The translations under genes were made by a program, and so were the position numbers. This document shows positions 1-9,051 of a DNA stretch of 64,000 nt, one piece after another. Below the pieces are notes generated by a model. The model was not told the DNA's origin. It saw nothing but the letters and a program-made list of their open reading frames with translations, and searched no databases. Each line of letters begins with the position of its first letter. Position 1 is the stretch's first letter. Source of the DNA: Acholeplasmatales bacterium (lineage in GTDB: Bacteria > Bacillota_I > Bacilli_A > Acholeplasmatales > Anaeroplasmataceae); NCBI GenBank assembly GCA_017542485.1, contig JAFXXC010000033.1:1-64000 (forward strand), given 5' to 3'.

Positions 1-163
1 TATGTTTACCATCTTCACTATTAACAGTATATTCTATATTACCATCTTCTAGTTCTTTTGGATTTATTACTTCATCTCCATTAAATAAATAATTATTAAA
101 GATACTTGCGAAACGTTCATTATTACTTAAGACTTTCTTTAATATTAAATCTTTTTTCCCCAT
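1..163 (-). CDS. Rpn-family nuclease/transposase-like protein, N-terminal part only
   Basis: This gene starts at an ATG at 161-163 behind a strong ribosome site (AGGAGGTG at 169-176) and runs off the left edge, leaving 54 codons. The visible peptide begins MGKKDLILKKVLSNNERFA and continues with FNNYLFNGDEVINPKEL. That layout (short basic start, FA..FN.ylF.G...I.pe.L) is the usual N terminus of the Rpn/PD-(D/E)XK recombination-promoting nuclease or putative transposase proteins of clostridia and other gut Firmicutes. The catalytic part lies outside the window, so activity cannot be judged. The family call rests on pattern memory of the first 50 residues only. Confidence 0.55.
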   Translation of the reverse strand, partial: MGKKDLILKKVLSNNERFASIFNNYLFNGDEVINPKELEDGNIEYTVNSEDGKH

Positions 164-267
164 TTTCACACCTCCTATCTACATTCAGTTTTTTTCTAAT
201 ACACTAAATAATAGACAAGAGAATATGAAAATTAACCAAAAATTTTTATGAAAATGTCGTTTTCATT

Positions 268-296
268 AAAAAATCCAGTTTTCGTCAAAACTGGAC
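268..296 (-). terminator. Rho-independent terminator of the Lrp gene
   Basis: Read on the minus strand, TCCAGTTTT, a four-base loop and AAAACTGGA form a 9-bp stem followed by TTTTTT. It sits just downstream of the Lrp/AsnC stop codon. Confidence 0.85.
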
Positions 297-303
297 TTAA
301 TTA

Positions 304-771
304 TTAATCTAAAGGCATCAAATTTGTCTTCTTTTCTGTTGCTACAACGATAGATGTTTCAACATTGCTTACAGCAGCTATTGATAATAATTTATCAAAT
401 ATGAAATCACGATAATACTGGAAGCTCTTTGCAACAATTTTTAATAAGAAGGCTTGAGCACCTGTAATAGTATAGCACTCTATTACTTCTGGAATTTTAT
501 TAACTTCAGCAATAAAATTACTTGATGTCTCTCTATTTAATGGTTGCATTGCAACTTTAGCAAAACAAGTAATATCATAACCTAAAATTCTCTCATCAAC
601 CATTGCAGTATATTGTTTAATAACTTTTTGTTCTTTTAAATTCTTTACTCTTAATAAACAAGAACTAGGTGCAAGTCCAATCTTCTTTGATAAATCAATA
701 TTAGATATAGACGCATCTTCTTGTAAATACTTAATTATCTTCTTATCATAATCATCCAATGTTATAGCCAT
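304..771 (-). CDS. Lrp/AsnC-family transcriptional regulator
   Basis: A 155-residue DNA-binding regulator of the feast/famine family, which usually senses an amino acid. Residues 6-55 form the AsnC-type winged helix (DDYDKKIIKYLQEDASISNIDLSKKIG, then SSCLLRVKNLKEQKVI) and residues 65-145 the RAM ligand-binding domain, with ECYTITGAQAFLLKI in its core. Length is normal for the family. The ribosome site GGGAGGC lies seven bases before the ATG, and a good promoter sits about 30 bases further up. The gene is downstream of, and transcribed separately from, the threonine aldolase operon. A role in amino-acid metabolism is therefore plausible but not shown. Confidence 0.92.
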   Translation of the reverse strand: MAITLDDYDKKIIKYLQEDASISNIDLSKKIGLAPSSCLLRVKNLKEQKVIKQYTAMVDERILGYDITCFAKVAMQPLNRETSSNFIAEVNKIPEVIECYTITGAQAFLLKIVAKSFQYYRDFIFDKLLSIAAVSNVETSIVVATEKKTNLMPLD

Positions 772-802
772 TTCAAATGCCTCCCATAATTATTGTATTA
801 TT

Positions 803-831
803 ATTCTATCACTAAAAACATTGTAAGTCAA
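803..831 (-). promoter_or_regulatory. Sigma-A type promoter of the Lrp gene
   Basis: On the minus strand TTGACT (826-831) and TAGAAT (803-808) are separated by 17 bp, ahead of the Lrp start at 771. Confidence 0.6.
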
Positions 832-846
832 AGATTATACGATAAA

Positions 847-878
847 ATGCCAAATTTTTTGTTAAAAATTCGGCACTT
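847..878 (-). terminator. Terminator of the LRAT-ROK-zinc ribbon-aldolase operon
   Basis: An imperfect hairpin (TGCCGAATTTTT against AAAAATTTGGCA) lies directly after the threonine aldolase stop codon. It is flanked by T runs on both sides, so it may work in both directions. Confidence 0.65.
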
Positions 879-884
879 TTTTCT

Positions 885-1901
885 TTATATTAATTCTTTT
901 ATTCTACTAACTAACTCTAACACATGTTTTTTCTCTGTTGTAAATGATGTAACAAATCGAATTACAGATTCAGTTTCACCCTTTATCCAATATTCATATG
1001 CAAAATCTTTATATAATTCTTCCAAAATCCTATTTGGTAAAATAACAAATACCTGATTAGTTACAGATTTACTATAAAACTTAAGCCCTAACTTAGTTAA
1101 TTCTTCAACTAATAAATTAGCACATTCATTCTCTTTTTTTCCTATTTCAATATATCTATTGCCTTCCATCAATACTTCAAAAGGTATACTTGTAACAAAA
1201 CCCTTAGCTATCATTCCACCAAAATGCTTAATATAATAATTAAATTCTTTCTTTAACTCGTCATTATTAATTACTAATGCTTCACCAAAGTAGCTTCCAC
1301 ATTTTGTTCCACCTATATAAAACATATCAGTATACTTACCATAATCACTAAAAGTAATATCACTTGCTGCCAAAGCACTTGCAAGTCTAGCTCCATCTAA
1401 ATACAAATATAAATTATTCTTTTTACAATAATCATATATTTCTTTTAGCTCAATTAGATTATATACACTACCTACTTCCGTACTATTTGAAATATAAACC
1501 ATCCTAGGCTTAACCATATGATGATCAGTATGTGTTTTAATTATCTCATCAATACCTGATATATTAATTTTGCCATCAATATTCTTACAATATAATATCT
1601 TATGTCCTAAACCCTCAATAGCTCCAGTTTCATGAACATTAATATGACCACTATCACAAGCAATAACAGCCTCATATGGCTTTAAGACACTTCCTATAGC
1701 TATCATATTTGTAATAGTACCACCAGCTATAAAATAAATATCAGAATCTCTTTTTATCTTTTCTTTTATTAACCTTTTTGCATTAAGAGTATGGACGTCC
1801 TCTCCATAGCCAATATTCTGCTCATTACTGCACTCAATTAATTTATCTATTACTTCTTTAATAGCAATAGACGAATAATCATTTCTAAAACTATATCCCA
1901 T
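885..1901 (-). CDS. ltaE: Low-specificity threonine aldolase (PLP-dependent)
   Basis: A 338-residue fold-type I PLP enzyme of the threonine aldolase/beta-eliminating lyase family, which splits L-threonine or allo-threonine to glycine and acetaldehyde. Visible features are FRNDYSS at the N terminus, the GYGED loop (about 31-35), GGTITNMIA (about 60-68), the HINVHETGAIEG cofactor-stacking region, LYLDGARLASAL (Asp for the PLP nitrogen), and GGTKCGS with the Schiff-base lysine at about Lys200. It is the last gene of a four-gene operon, 8 bp after the zinc-ribbon gene. Exact substrate preference cannot be read from sequence; some relatives act on beta-hydroxy amino acids more broadly. Confidence 0.87.
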   Translation of the reverse strand: MGYSFRNDYSSIAIKEVIDKLIECSNEQNIGYGEDVHTLNAKRLIKEKIKRDSDIYFIAGGTITNMIAIGSVLKPYEAVIACDSGHINVHETGAIEGLGHKILYCKNIDGKINISGIDEIIKTHTDHHMVKPRMVYISNSTEVGSVYNLIELKEIYDYCKKNNLYLYLDGARLASALAASDITFSDYGKYTDMFYIGGTKCGSYFGEALVINNDELKKEFNYYIKHFGGMIAKGFVTSIPFEVLMEGNRYIEIGKKENECANLLVEELTKLGLKFYSKSVTNQVFVILPNRILEELYKDFAYEYWIKGETESVIRFVTSFTTEKKHVLELVSRIKELI

Positions 1902-1909
1902 ATATTCTC

Positions 1910-2605
1910 CTAAAACTTACTATAAGACATTAACTTAACATTACTAGGAATGTTTTCCTTTAATACACTATAAAACCTAAACTGAGGTCTTATAGTCAAT
2001 ATAGTAGTGATATTATAATTACTATTAATATATTTTTTTATTATTTCCTTAATAAATTCACTATCAGCAGAATCAGTCTTCCATATTGCTAATATATCTC
2101 CACTAAAATAACTATAATAAATGAAATATAAACACTTGTCTATAGTTACCAAATCAAAACATACTCTGATTTCACCAAACTTATCATTCATATCTCTATA
2201 TGCATCTAATATAGCCTTATCATAATCACAATCTACATAACTCTTAACCTTATTACCAATAATATCAATATTCCTATCAGAAATCTCAATATCACTATCA
2301 GCTAAAATATCACATATTCTATCCCTTGTATAACCCTTACACTTATAATAATCAATCATACAACATACTTTTGCAGAATAAGTATATCCTTTAAATGCTA
2401 ATTTTAAAGCAGTTAATGAAAAATACAAATAATCATTACACTTAGGGCATTTATATCCCATATTTTTAATTCTAAAAACCTTACCTGAAGAAAACTGTAC
2501 ACCTCTATTACTTACAGTATAAACATACTTTAAATTATTCCCACATTTAGGACATACCATTATCTCAGGCTTATAAACCTTTACAGCCTTAGGCTTTATT
2601 TTCAT
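1910..2605 (-). CDS. Zinc-ribbon protein, possibly derived from a DDE transposase
   Basis: A 231-residue protein of no firmly recognised family. Residues 18-21 (CPKC) and about 53-56 (CPKC) form a four-cysteine zinc ribbon. A helical segment with GYTRDRICDILADSDIEIS follows, which looks like a helix-turn-helix. The C-terminal part has alternating hydrophobic strands (VCFDLVTIDKCLYFIYYSYF, then GDILAIWKTDSADSEFIKEI) that recall the RNase H-like core of IS6/IS1-type transposases. I do not see the three acidic residues at their expected places, so an active transposase is unlikely. Its start overlaps the end of the ROK gene by 4 bp and it is followed 8 bp later by ltaE, so it is a settled operon member. 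Confidence 0.55.
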   Translation of the reverse strand: MKIKPKAVKVYKPEIMVCPKCGNNLKYVYTVSNRGVQFSSGKVFRIKNMGYKCPKCNDYLYFSLTALKLAFKGYTYSAKVCCMIDYYKCKGYTRDRICDILADSDIEISDRNIDIIGNKVKSYVDCDYDKAILDAYRDMNDKFGEIRVCFDLVTIDKCLYFIYYSYFSGDILAIWKTDSADSEFIKEIIKKYINSNYNITTILTIRPQFRFYSVLKENIPSNVKLMSYSKF

Positions 2606-3483
2606 AAATAACTAGCCCCTATCATGCCAGCATCATTTCCAAGCTTAGCTAACTTAATCTTAGTATCCTTAGTTGCATAGAAACTATATTTATCATAATA
2701 TTTCTTAATACAATCAGTTAATATGCTGCCACACTTACTAACTCCTCCACCAATATAAAAACACTCACAATCAACTACTACAGCCAAATTTGCCAAAGCC
2801 TTTGCTAAATACTCACTTACCATATTTAAAACAAATACACCTAATTGATCTCCTTCTTTAGCACAATCAAAAACATCCTTTGCACTCATTTCAGCCGGTA
2901 TTTTAGTTTCAAATTCACTATAATACTTTTTAGCAAGTCTTACTATACCTGTAGCACTTGTTACAGTTTCTAAACAACCTGACAATCCACATCCGCACTT
3001 AAAATTATGAATATGATCAATAAACATATGTCCGATCTCGCCACATGCACAATTTACTCCATCAACTACCTTGCCATCATAAACATAGCCACCACCTACA
3101 CCAGTTCCAAGTGTAATAAAGTAGCTAGATTTAACATTATCAGTATCACAAATAGCTTCACCTAATGCAGCACAATTTGCATCATTTGATGCCTTAATTC
3201 TAACATTAGGAAAATACTTCTTACTAATTACATTTAAATCAATACCACTAATAGCTATATTAGGCATTTTAACAATATAATTATCTCTAACTATACCAGG
3301 AATACCAAAACCAATAGATTCTAATTCAATATTATTCTTTTTAGTATATTCAACTATTTTACTAAAAATATCATCAAATAGCGTTTCTTTCTTAGTAACA
3401 ATACTAAAAGAATCAACAATTTTCTTTCCCTCAACAAATCCTAATTTTACTGTTGTACCACCAACATCAACACCACATCTCAT
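2602..3483 (-). CDS. ROK-family sugar kinase (glucokinase-like)
   Basis: A 293-residue ROK protein that probably phosphorylates a hexose such as glucose or an amino sugar. It shows the first phosphate loop GVDVGGTTVKLG (3-14), a conserved ASNDANCAALGEA block with the catalytic Asp, the second glycine loop TLGTGVGGG, and the ROK zinc signature GEIGH then CGCGLSGCLE. There is no N-terminal helix-turn-helix, so it is an enzyme, not a repressor. It overlaps both neighbours by 4 bp (ATGA), which implies translational coupling. Free glucose released by the GH1 and GH94 enzymes further along could be its substrate, but the specificity is inferred. Confidence 0.88.
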   Translation of the reverse strand: MRCGVDVGGTTVKLGFVEGKKIVDSFSIVTKKETLFDDIFSKIVEYTKKNNIELESIGFGIPGIVRDNYIVKMPNIAISGIDLNVISKKYFPNVRIKASNDANCAALGEAICDTDNVKSSYFITLGTGVGGGYVYDGKVVDGVNCACGEIGHMFIDHIHNFKCGCGLSGCLETVTSATGIVRLAKKYYSEFETKIPAEMSAKDVFDCAKEGDQLGVFVLNMVSEYLAKALANLAVVVDCECFYIGGGVSKCGSILTDCIKKYYDKYSFYATKDTKIKLAKLGNDAGMIGASYL

Positions 3484-3884
3484 TGAAATAACCCCCTAAA
3501 TAAATTCATAATATCATCAACTTGATTACTCTTACTAACTCCAAAAGCACACATATTAGAAAAATGCTCACAATTATTATTAATTAAATTATAAGTACCC
3601 AAACCGCTTCCTAATTTGCTCTTAGCATAACTAACAATTTCAATAGGACTTTTCTTATTCTTTAATTCATCATCACTATATACCCTAACTTCTAACTCTC
3701 CACCCTTTAAAAACACATCAAGTGTTGTACAAATAATTAACGCATTTTCTGGTGATACCTCACTACCAGTAGGAGCGGCGAACTGATATACATGCTCATC
3801 ATCCTCATATATACCATGATGATAATATAGCCCTCTATTAACTCTTATTTGACTACCATATTCTGGTTTAATTTTATCCCACAT
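3480..3884 (-). CDS. LRAT/NC-domain (NlpC/P60-superfamily) protein
   Basis: A 134-residue protein of the lecithin:retinol acyltransferase-like (NC) branch of the NlpC/P60 papain-like superfamily. The catalytic His is in YHHGIY (about His23) and the Cys is in NNNCEHFSN (about Cys105), the order typical of the circularly permuted fold. There is no signal peptide, so it appears cytoplasmic. It is the first gene of the operon and carries the operon promoter just upstream. Bacterial members have acyltransferase, amidase or thioesterase roles in a few cases; here the substrate is unknown. A GAGGT ribosome site precedes the ATG. Confidence 0.8.
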   Translation of the reverse strand: MWDKIKPEYGSQIRVNRGLYYHHGIYEDDEHVYQFAAPTGSEVSPENALIICTTLDVFLKGGELEVRVYSDDELKNKKSPIEIVSYAKSKLGSGLGTYNLINNNCEHFSNMCAFGVSKSNQVDDIMNLFRGLFQ

Positions 3885-3909
3885 ATAAATCGTACCTCAA
3901 CCAATAATA

Positions 3910-3938
3910 ATTATATTCTTATACAATAAGAAATTCAA
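3910..3938 (-). promoter_or_regulatory. Promoter with inverted repeat in the spacer, upstream of the LRAT operon
   Basis: On the minus strand TTGAAT (3933-3938) and TATAAT (3910-3915) are 17 bp apart. The spacer itself is an inverted repeat, TTCTTA-N5-TAAGAA (3916-3932), a possible operator. Confidence 0.6.
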
Positions 3939-3967
3939 CACAATTAGGAAAAACTAACACAAAATAA

Positions 3968-3997
3968 ATAAAAGTTTTGAAATCAACCAAAACTTTA
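3968..3997 (-). terminator. Terminator left behind a degraded minus-strand gene
   Basis: AAAGTTTTG (3971-3979) pairs with CAAAACTTT (3988-3996), followed on the minus strand by TTTATTTATTTTG. It lies upstream of the LRAT gene, where no intact minus-strand gene ends, and directly after the short open segment ending at 4003. Confidence 0.5.
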
Positions 3998-4002
3998 ACT
4001 TT

Positions 4003-4230
4003 CTATTCAGCCACTAATAATTTATAAAGTTCTATTTTCTTTATCTTTCTTGATTCAAGGTAGCTTCTTACATCAGCCTTAGTTTCATTGTCTACTGCGA
4101 CTACACCAGAACAGATAAATTTGTGGCTGAAACAACACTTGAAAAGTCAATTATAAAATTAGGTATATCCAAATATAAACTCATTGAAGAATTACCTCAA
4201 TATTTAGAAAAGAGACTAAAAGAAAAATGA
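4003..4230. pseudogene. Gene-poor interval with coding-like remnants
   Basis: The 374-bp gap between LRAT and trpB holds no intact gene. On the minus strand an open segment ending at 4003 reads GVVAVDNETKADVRSYLES and then KIKKIELYKLLVAE, has no usable start, and is followed by a good terminator. On the plus strand an open segment ending at 4230 reads KLGISKYKLIEELPQYLEK. Both look more like coding sequence than like random AT-rich DNA, but they overlap, so at most one is a real remnant. I do not recognise either family. Confidence 0.25.
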
Positions 4231-4257
4231 TACTTTCGAAAAAGTATCATTTTCACA
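4229..4257 (-). terminator. Terminator of trpB
   Basis: TGATACTTT and AAAGTATCA form a stem around a short loop immediately after the trpB stop. T-rich flanks on both sides make it possibly bidirectional. Confidence 0.8.
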
Positions 4258-4258
4258 T

Positions 4259-5506
4259 TTATAAATTGATATTATGCTTTTCTAACCAATCAAGACCATA
4301 TTTTTCAATAACATAGTCCATATCCTTATCACCACGTCCTGATAAGTTTACTAAAATAGTGCCTGTCTTCTTAGTAGTTCTTGCAAGCTTCATAGCATAA
4401 GCAACTGCGTGTGATGACTCAATTGCAGGGATAATACCCTCTAAACGAGATAATGTGAAGAATGCCTCAAGTGCTTCATCATCAGTTACTGTATCATATT
4501 TTACTCTACCAATATCATGTAGGAATGCATGTTCGGGTCCTACAGATGGATAATCAAGTCCTGAAGCTACTGAATAAACTAAATCAGGCTCTCCATTTTC
4601 ATCCTTTAACATTAATGAATTGAATCCATGCATAATTCCTTCAGTACCGAATGTAATAGACGCTGCGTGGTTTCCTCTTTCCTTACCACGTCCTAGTGGC
4701 TCAACACCTATAATCTCAACTTGATCATTAACAAAAGGAATAAACATGCCTGCAGAATTTGATCCACCACCAACACATGCACATACTACATCAGGTAACA
4801 ATCCTGTCATTTCCTTAAATTGATCACGAGCTTCAATACCAACTACTGATTGGAAATCTCTAACCATCAATGGAAATGGATGTGGTCCAACAACAGAACC
4901 TATACAATAAATACAATCCTTATATTCCTTTAAATATGCATTAAATGCAGCATCAACAGCTTCCTTTAAAGTCTGTTGACCATCAGTAACCTCAACTACA
5001 TTAGCTCCCAATAAACGCATTCTAGATACATTTGGTGCTTGTTTTTTTACATCAACAGCACCCATATAAATATCGCACTCTAATCCAAAATAAGCTGCCG
5101 CTGTAGCTAAAGCAACACCATGCTGTCCAGCACCTGTTTCAGCTATAATTTTCTTCTTACCCATATATTTAGCTAATAAGCCTTCACCCATACAATGGTT
5201 AAGCTTATGAGCGCCTGTATGATTTAAATCTTCTCTCTTTAAATAAATTTGTGCGCCACCACAATATTTTGATAATCTTTCGCAATGATATACAGGAGTT
5301 GGTCTTCCTTGAAACTCTTTTCTTATTCTTCTTAATTCATTAATAAACTGTGAAGAATGACAAATGGTTTGATAAGCATTTGTTATTTCCTCAAAGGCAG
5401 GCTTTAATTCATCAGGAATATAAGCTCCTCCATAATTCTTAAAAAAACCATTCTCATCAGGATAATTCTTTAAATATGTTTCAAAATCTACATTATCAAT
5501 TTTCAT
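4259..5506 (-). CDS. trpB: Tryptophan synthase beta subunit, orphan copy
   Basis: A PLP enzyme that joins indole and L-serine to make L-tryptophan. I place the start at the ATG at 5504-5506 ([11 protein letters not shown]), because GGAGGA lies 5 bases before it and an upstream in-frame ATG has no such site. The protein has 415 residues, near the usual 390-410. The PLP lysine is about Lys101 in [37 protein letters not shown] (phosphate loop) and [14 protein letters not shown] are typical of the TrpB1 branch. No trpA or other trp gene is in the window, so it may salvage indole or pair with a distant TrpA. It follows the unknown 400-residue gene by 11 bp. Confidence 0.93.
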   Translation of the reverse strand: MKIDNVDFETYLKNYPDENGFFKNYGGAYIPDELKPAFEEITNAYQTICHSSQFINELRRIRKEFQGRPTPVYHCERLSKYCGGAQIYLKREDLNHTGAHKLNHCMGEGLLAKYMGKKKIIAETGAGQHGVALATAAAYFGLECDIYMGAVDVKKQAPNVSRMRLLGANVVEVTDGQQTLKEAVDAAFNAYLKEYKDCIYCIGSVVGPHPFPLMVRDFQSVVGIEARDQFKEMTGLLPDVVCACVGGGSNSAGMFIPFVNDQVEIIGVEPLGRGKERGNHAASITFGTEGIMHGFNSLMLKDENGEPDLVYSVASGLDYPSVGPEHAFLHDIGRVKYDTVTDDEALEAFFTLSRLEGIIPAIESSHAVAYAMKLARTTKKTGTILVNLSGRGDKDMDYVIEKYGLDWLEKHNINL

Positions 5507-5517
5507 AATATCCTCCA

Positions 5518-6720
5518 TTAACATACCATATTTTGGTAATAATATATCTCTCCTTGAATTATTGCTAGATTTATTTCTTTATTAAAAACTTCACTTAATT
5601 TAATCTCATATTGACTAATATTCATATTCATTTGATTACTAATCATACCAAGCACAACCTCAGGTATTCTAGAATATTCAATATCTCTATGATTCTCAGC
5701 TCTAGTCAATAGCTTCTTAAACATAGTCTTTAAGCCTGTATTCCTATGCTCACCAGTTTCCATATTAACATCAAGCTTCATATGCTCAATTTGATGCCAA
5801 TTAGCTAAACCTAATAATAATTCCTTTATCTCAGGCATTACTTGCTTTAAGTCATATTCACAGCTTTCTAATGATGCACTACCTTGATAATATAAATAGT
5901 CTAATTTACATAACTCAGCTAATAATCCATATAAAGCTTTTAAATTTAAAACCCAATTATTAATAGCATATACTTGTTTTTCATATTTAGGATAATTATC
6001 CTTAATATCCTTAATTTCTTCACTAATACTAATAATAGCTTGTTTTAATAATTGAATACCAACTGAAATATGATTCTCTATTTGACTAATTCTTTCTCTT
6101 CTTCTATTATCATCAGAAATAATCTCATCACTAAATTTAGTAGTCTTATCAATAAATAACGATATTTCATCTATCTTAGACTTATATTCATTAGATAAGA
6201 AACTATTAATAGATAACACTTCACTATTAATCTTATCAAGATCATTCTTTACTTCATTAACAATATAACTTGATGCTATATTAGCAGAAGCTACAATAGC
6301 TTCAGCGTTAGATGATCTTTTATTATTCTTATAATTTTCATCTAAATATTTAGCTATTTGCTTTGCTAAAGGAACATCATTATTAACCTCGACATCATTT
6401 AAATTAACATCGCTACTACTAACATTCTTCTTAGCATTATCAAGCTTACCACTAACCTTTGGTAAAGAAACTACATAAGATTTATCTTTATTATTTGTCA
6501 ATAAATTTCCAACCTCAGGTAACATATTAACTATTCTAGTTATTACTTCCTTATTATTAAGCTTAACAGCATTATCAATTTCGATATCTTTATCACTAAT
6601 TTCTTTAATATTTAATTTTAATTCTTCGTTTAAATTAGAATTTTCATTCTCAACAAGACTTTTTTCTTTTAAAACTGTCTTGTCTTTTTTCTTTCTTCTA
6701 AAAATAGAAAAAATTGACAT
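5518..6720 (-). CDS. Uncharacterised coiled-coil protein next to SNF2 helicase
   Basis: A 400-residue protein I do not recognise. It starts with a hydrophobic-basic stretch ([14 protein letters not shown]) that could touch the membrane, followed by about 110 residues rich in Asn, Lys, Glu and Ser that look disordered. From about 150 to 290 it is helical with heptad-like spacing. A more conserved-looking C-terminal block contains [39 protein letters not shown] and a final helix. No catalytic motif stands out. It lies 86 bp after the SNF2 helicase gene and 11 bp before trpB. A role with the helicase is only suggested by position. Confidence 0.7.
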   Translation of the reverse strand: MSIFSIFRRKKKDKTVLKEKSLVENENSNLNEELKLNIKEISDKDIEIDNAVKLNNKEVITRIVNMLPEVGNLLTNNKDKSYVVSLPKVSGKLDNAKKNVSSSDVNLNDVEVNNDVPLAKQIAKYLDENYKNNKRSSNAEAIVASANIASSYIVNEVKNDLDKINSEVLSINSFLSNEYKSKIDEISLFIDKTTKFSDEIISDDNRRRERISQIENHISVGIQLLKQAIISISEEIKDIKDNYPKYEKQVYAINNWVLNLKALYGLLAELCKLDYLYYQGSASLESCEYDLKQVMPEIKELLLGLANWHQIEHMKLDVNMETGEHRNTGLKTMFKKLLTRAENHRDIEYSRIPEVVLGMISNQMNMNISQYEIKLSEVFNKEINLAIIQGEIYYYQNMVC

Positions 6721-6806
6721 CTATAACATTCCTTTCGGGGTCACTACTTCCTACATTATACTATATTTAATACAAAAAAACACATATTATTTTTATTAAA
6801 AAATAA

Positions 6807-8984
6807 TTATTCTTGATTTTCACTATCCACTTCTAATTCAGTTTCTTTTTTATTTTTAATTCTTTCAATTTCTTCTTCCATAATTTCACCAAATGTCTTA
6901 TCATCAACCTCAATATTATCAGATTCTGCCGCGATAGACTTATCAGCGAATTCATCAAATATCTTCTGCTTTTCCTTTAAAACATCAATAAGTTTTTCAT
7001 CAATAGTATTTTCGCATAATAATCTATATACTAAGACATTCCTTGATTGTCCCATTCTATATGCACGCGCTACTGCCTGATTTTCAATTGATGGTTTAAA
7101 TTGTGGTTCACAAAAAATAACAACACTCGCAGATTGAATATTTAATCCTGTACCTCCAGATTGTATCTGAGCTAATAAAACACTACCCGCTTTTGCATTA
7201 TTAAATTCATCAATAATAGTTTGTCTTTTCTCAACAGGAACAGATCCATTAATAGGCTCACTACATCTTTCACCTAAAAATTCTTTAATTTTATTAATAG
7301 TATCTAAGAAGAAAGAAAATACAATTATCTTTCTTTCTTCGCCTTCAGCTTCCATTACTAATTCTTTTAATCTATTAGCTTTAGATGATTTTTCTAAATC
7401 ATCAATATTCCAAGACATTCTTCTTGCTAAATGATATTTCTTAGATAATACAGATTCCTCATATATCTTTTCTTCTTCTTTACCTAATTCACACCATTCT
7501 TCTGTTTCTATTAAATCAGGTAATTCTGTTAAAACATCAGCTCTTTTTCTTCTATAATATACACTTGCAACATTTTCTCTAAACTGTGGCGCACTTGATA
7601 AATACGCATAATTCTTAACATCCTTTGCTACAGCTGGTTGTAATAACTTAATTAAATTAATCATCTCTTCAACATTATTCTCTATTGCAGTACCAGTCAT
7701 AAATAATACTCTTCTTGACTTTTTACACAATTCTCTAACATTTCTACTTCTTTTCGCATCAGGATTCTTAATATAATGTGCTTCATCTACAATAAGCATT
7801 CCAAAAACAAAATCCTCAGGTAATGTTAAAAATTGAGTTGTCTCAAATGTTGTAACTCCAACTCCGCCATATTTTAACCATTCATTAAATGACTTATCAC
7901 GACTAGAACCATGAATCTTAGTTACTCTTAAATCACTATGTTTAACTATTTCTCTACACCAATTGGTTAAAACACTTGCTGGAGCGACTACTAAAAATCT
8001 TTTCGCTCCTCCATTTCTTAAAGAAACCATAGTGGCTATAGCCTGTACAGTTTTACCCAAACCCATCTCATCTCCGAGTAAAACTCTTTCTTGTTTTAAA
8101 ATATATTTAACTCCCCATTCTTGATATTTTCTTAAACTACAATTAAGTCCAGTTAAATCATATTTTACTTCTTCAACATCCTTAGCTAATTCCTCAGGTA
8201 ACCCATATAAAGAATCACTATTACCTAATAAACCAGGATTTATATTTTCAAGGATATTATAAAACTTAACACTTTCCTTACTAAATAAATTCCAAGCATC
8301 TTCAACACTAATCTTATAATAACTATTAATCTCTTTTACTATCTCATTAACTCTATTACCATAAAATCCATCAAGCATACTTTTTAATTCAAAATATGCC
8401 TTATCAGCGCTATTCTTCTTATCCTTATTAGAAAACATCCATTTAATAGAATTTAATGACACTTCTAAATTATCAATTAATTCATTAATTCTTTTATTAT
8501 TGTCATTATATAAATCATTAGCTTCACTTATTAATTCTTCACTTTTAATTAACCCAGCAACCCATCTAACAAGTGAACTTGACCATTCAGTTTTCTTATC
8601 AATACTTAGTTTTAATTTAAAATTCTCTTTAGTAGTATTATAAAATTCAGTAGCTGTATCTTTAATAATACCTGCAGTTTCATCACTAATACCCTTAATT
8701 CTAACTAATCTTTCCTTTTTAACCATATAAATATCAGCCATAGTTAAAAAACCATTATCTCTTAATGTCTTAGTTCTAATACCACGTTTAGTACTATTAA
8801 TTTCCTCTACAGGCACTCCACGTAAAATATTCATAACCTCATCTAATGTAAAATTAAGAGCACTATTCTTAATATTCTTATTATATACATTAGGTAATTT
8901 AATACATTGCAATAATAAATCTAAATTCTTCTTATGCTTTTCTATTATTAATTTTGCATCGCTTTTACTATATTCTTTAGCCAT
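6807..8984 (-). CDS. SNF2/Swi2-family helicase with N-terminal helix-hairpin-helix region
   Basis: A 725-residue ATP-dependent DNA translocase. The SNF2 N-terminal lobe begins near residue 280 (LRKYQEWGVKYIL), with Walker A GDEMGLGKTVQAI and the DEAH box LIVDEAHYIKNPDAKRSR, then LFMTGTAIENN (motif III). The helicase C-terminal lobe has SGGTGLNIQSA and the arginine-finger motif ENQAVARAYRMGQ. Before the motor, residues 50-105 contain NSTKRGIRTKTLRDNG and RIKGISDETAGIIKD, the pattern of a helix-hairpin-helix DNA-binding unit. Bacterial SNF2 proteins act in transcription recycling (RapA) or in defence modules; neither is specifically supported here. Confidence 0.9.
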   Translation of the reverse strand: MAKEYSKSDAKLIIEKHKKNLDLLLQCIKLPNVYNKNIKNSALNFTLDEVMNILRGVPVEEINSTKRGIRTKTLRDNGFLTMADIYMVKKERLVRIKGISDETAGIIKDTATEFYNTTKENFKLKLSIDKKTEWSSSLVRWVAGLIKSEELISEANDLYNDNNKRINELIDNLEVSLNSIKWMFSNKDKKNSADKAYFELKSMLDGFYGNRVNEIVKEINSYYKISVEDAWNLFSKESVKFYNILENINPGLLGNSDSLYGLPEELAKDVEEVKYDLTGLNCSLRKYQEWGVKYILKQERVLLGDEMGLGKTVQAIATMVSLRNGGAKRFLVVAPASVLTNWCREIVKHSDLRVTKIHGSSRDKSFNEWLKYGGVGVTTFETTQFLTLPEDFVFGMLIVDEAHYIKNPDAKRSRNVRELCKKSRRVLFMTGTAIENNVEEMINLIKLLQPAVAKDVKNYAYLSSAPQFRENVASVYYRRKRADVLTELPDLIETEEWCELGKEEEKIYEESVLSKKYHLARRMSWNIDDLEKSSKANRLKELVMEAEGEERKIIVFSFFLDTINKIKEFLGERCSEPINGSVPVEKRQTIIDEFNNAKAGSVLLAQIQSGGTGLNIQSASVVIFCEPQFKPSIENQAVARAYRMGQSRNVLVYRLLCENTIDEKLIDVLKEKQKIFDEFADKSIAAESDNIEVDDKTFGEIMEEEIERIKNKKETELEVDSENQE

Positions 8985-9027
8985 AATACCACCAAATCTC
9001 TTTACTCAATAATACCATATTTTAAGA

Positions 9028-9051
9028 TAAAAGGACACAATAAATGTGTCC
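9028..9051 (-). terminator. Terminator of lipase-like lipoprotein gene
   Basis: GGACAC and GTGTCC form a stem with a 7-base loop, followed on the minus strand by TTTTATC. The hairpin starts inside the TAG stop codon of the gene. Confidence 0.8.

Noticed and set aside
793-1056. Plus-strand open frame across the Lrp promoter and the end of ltaE
   Set aside because: Overlaps a convincing gene on the other strand and has no ribosome site or family likeness.
3885-4258. T-box or tryptophan riboswitch upstream or downstream of trpB
   Set aside because: The gap lies downstream of trpB, and the 11-bp space upstream has no room for a leader; only simple terminators are present.
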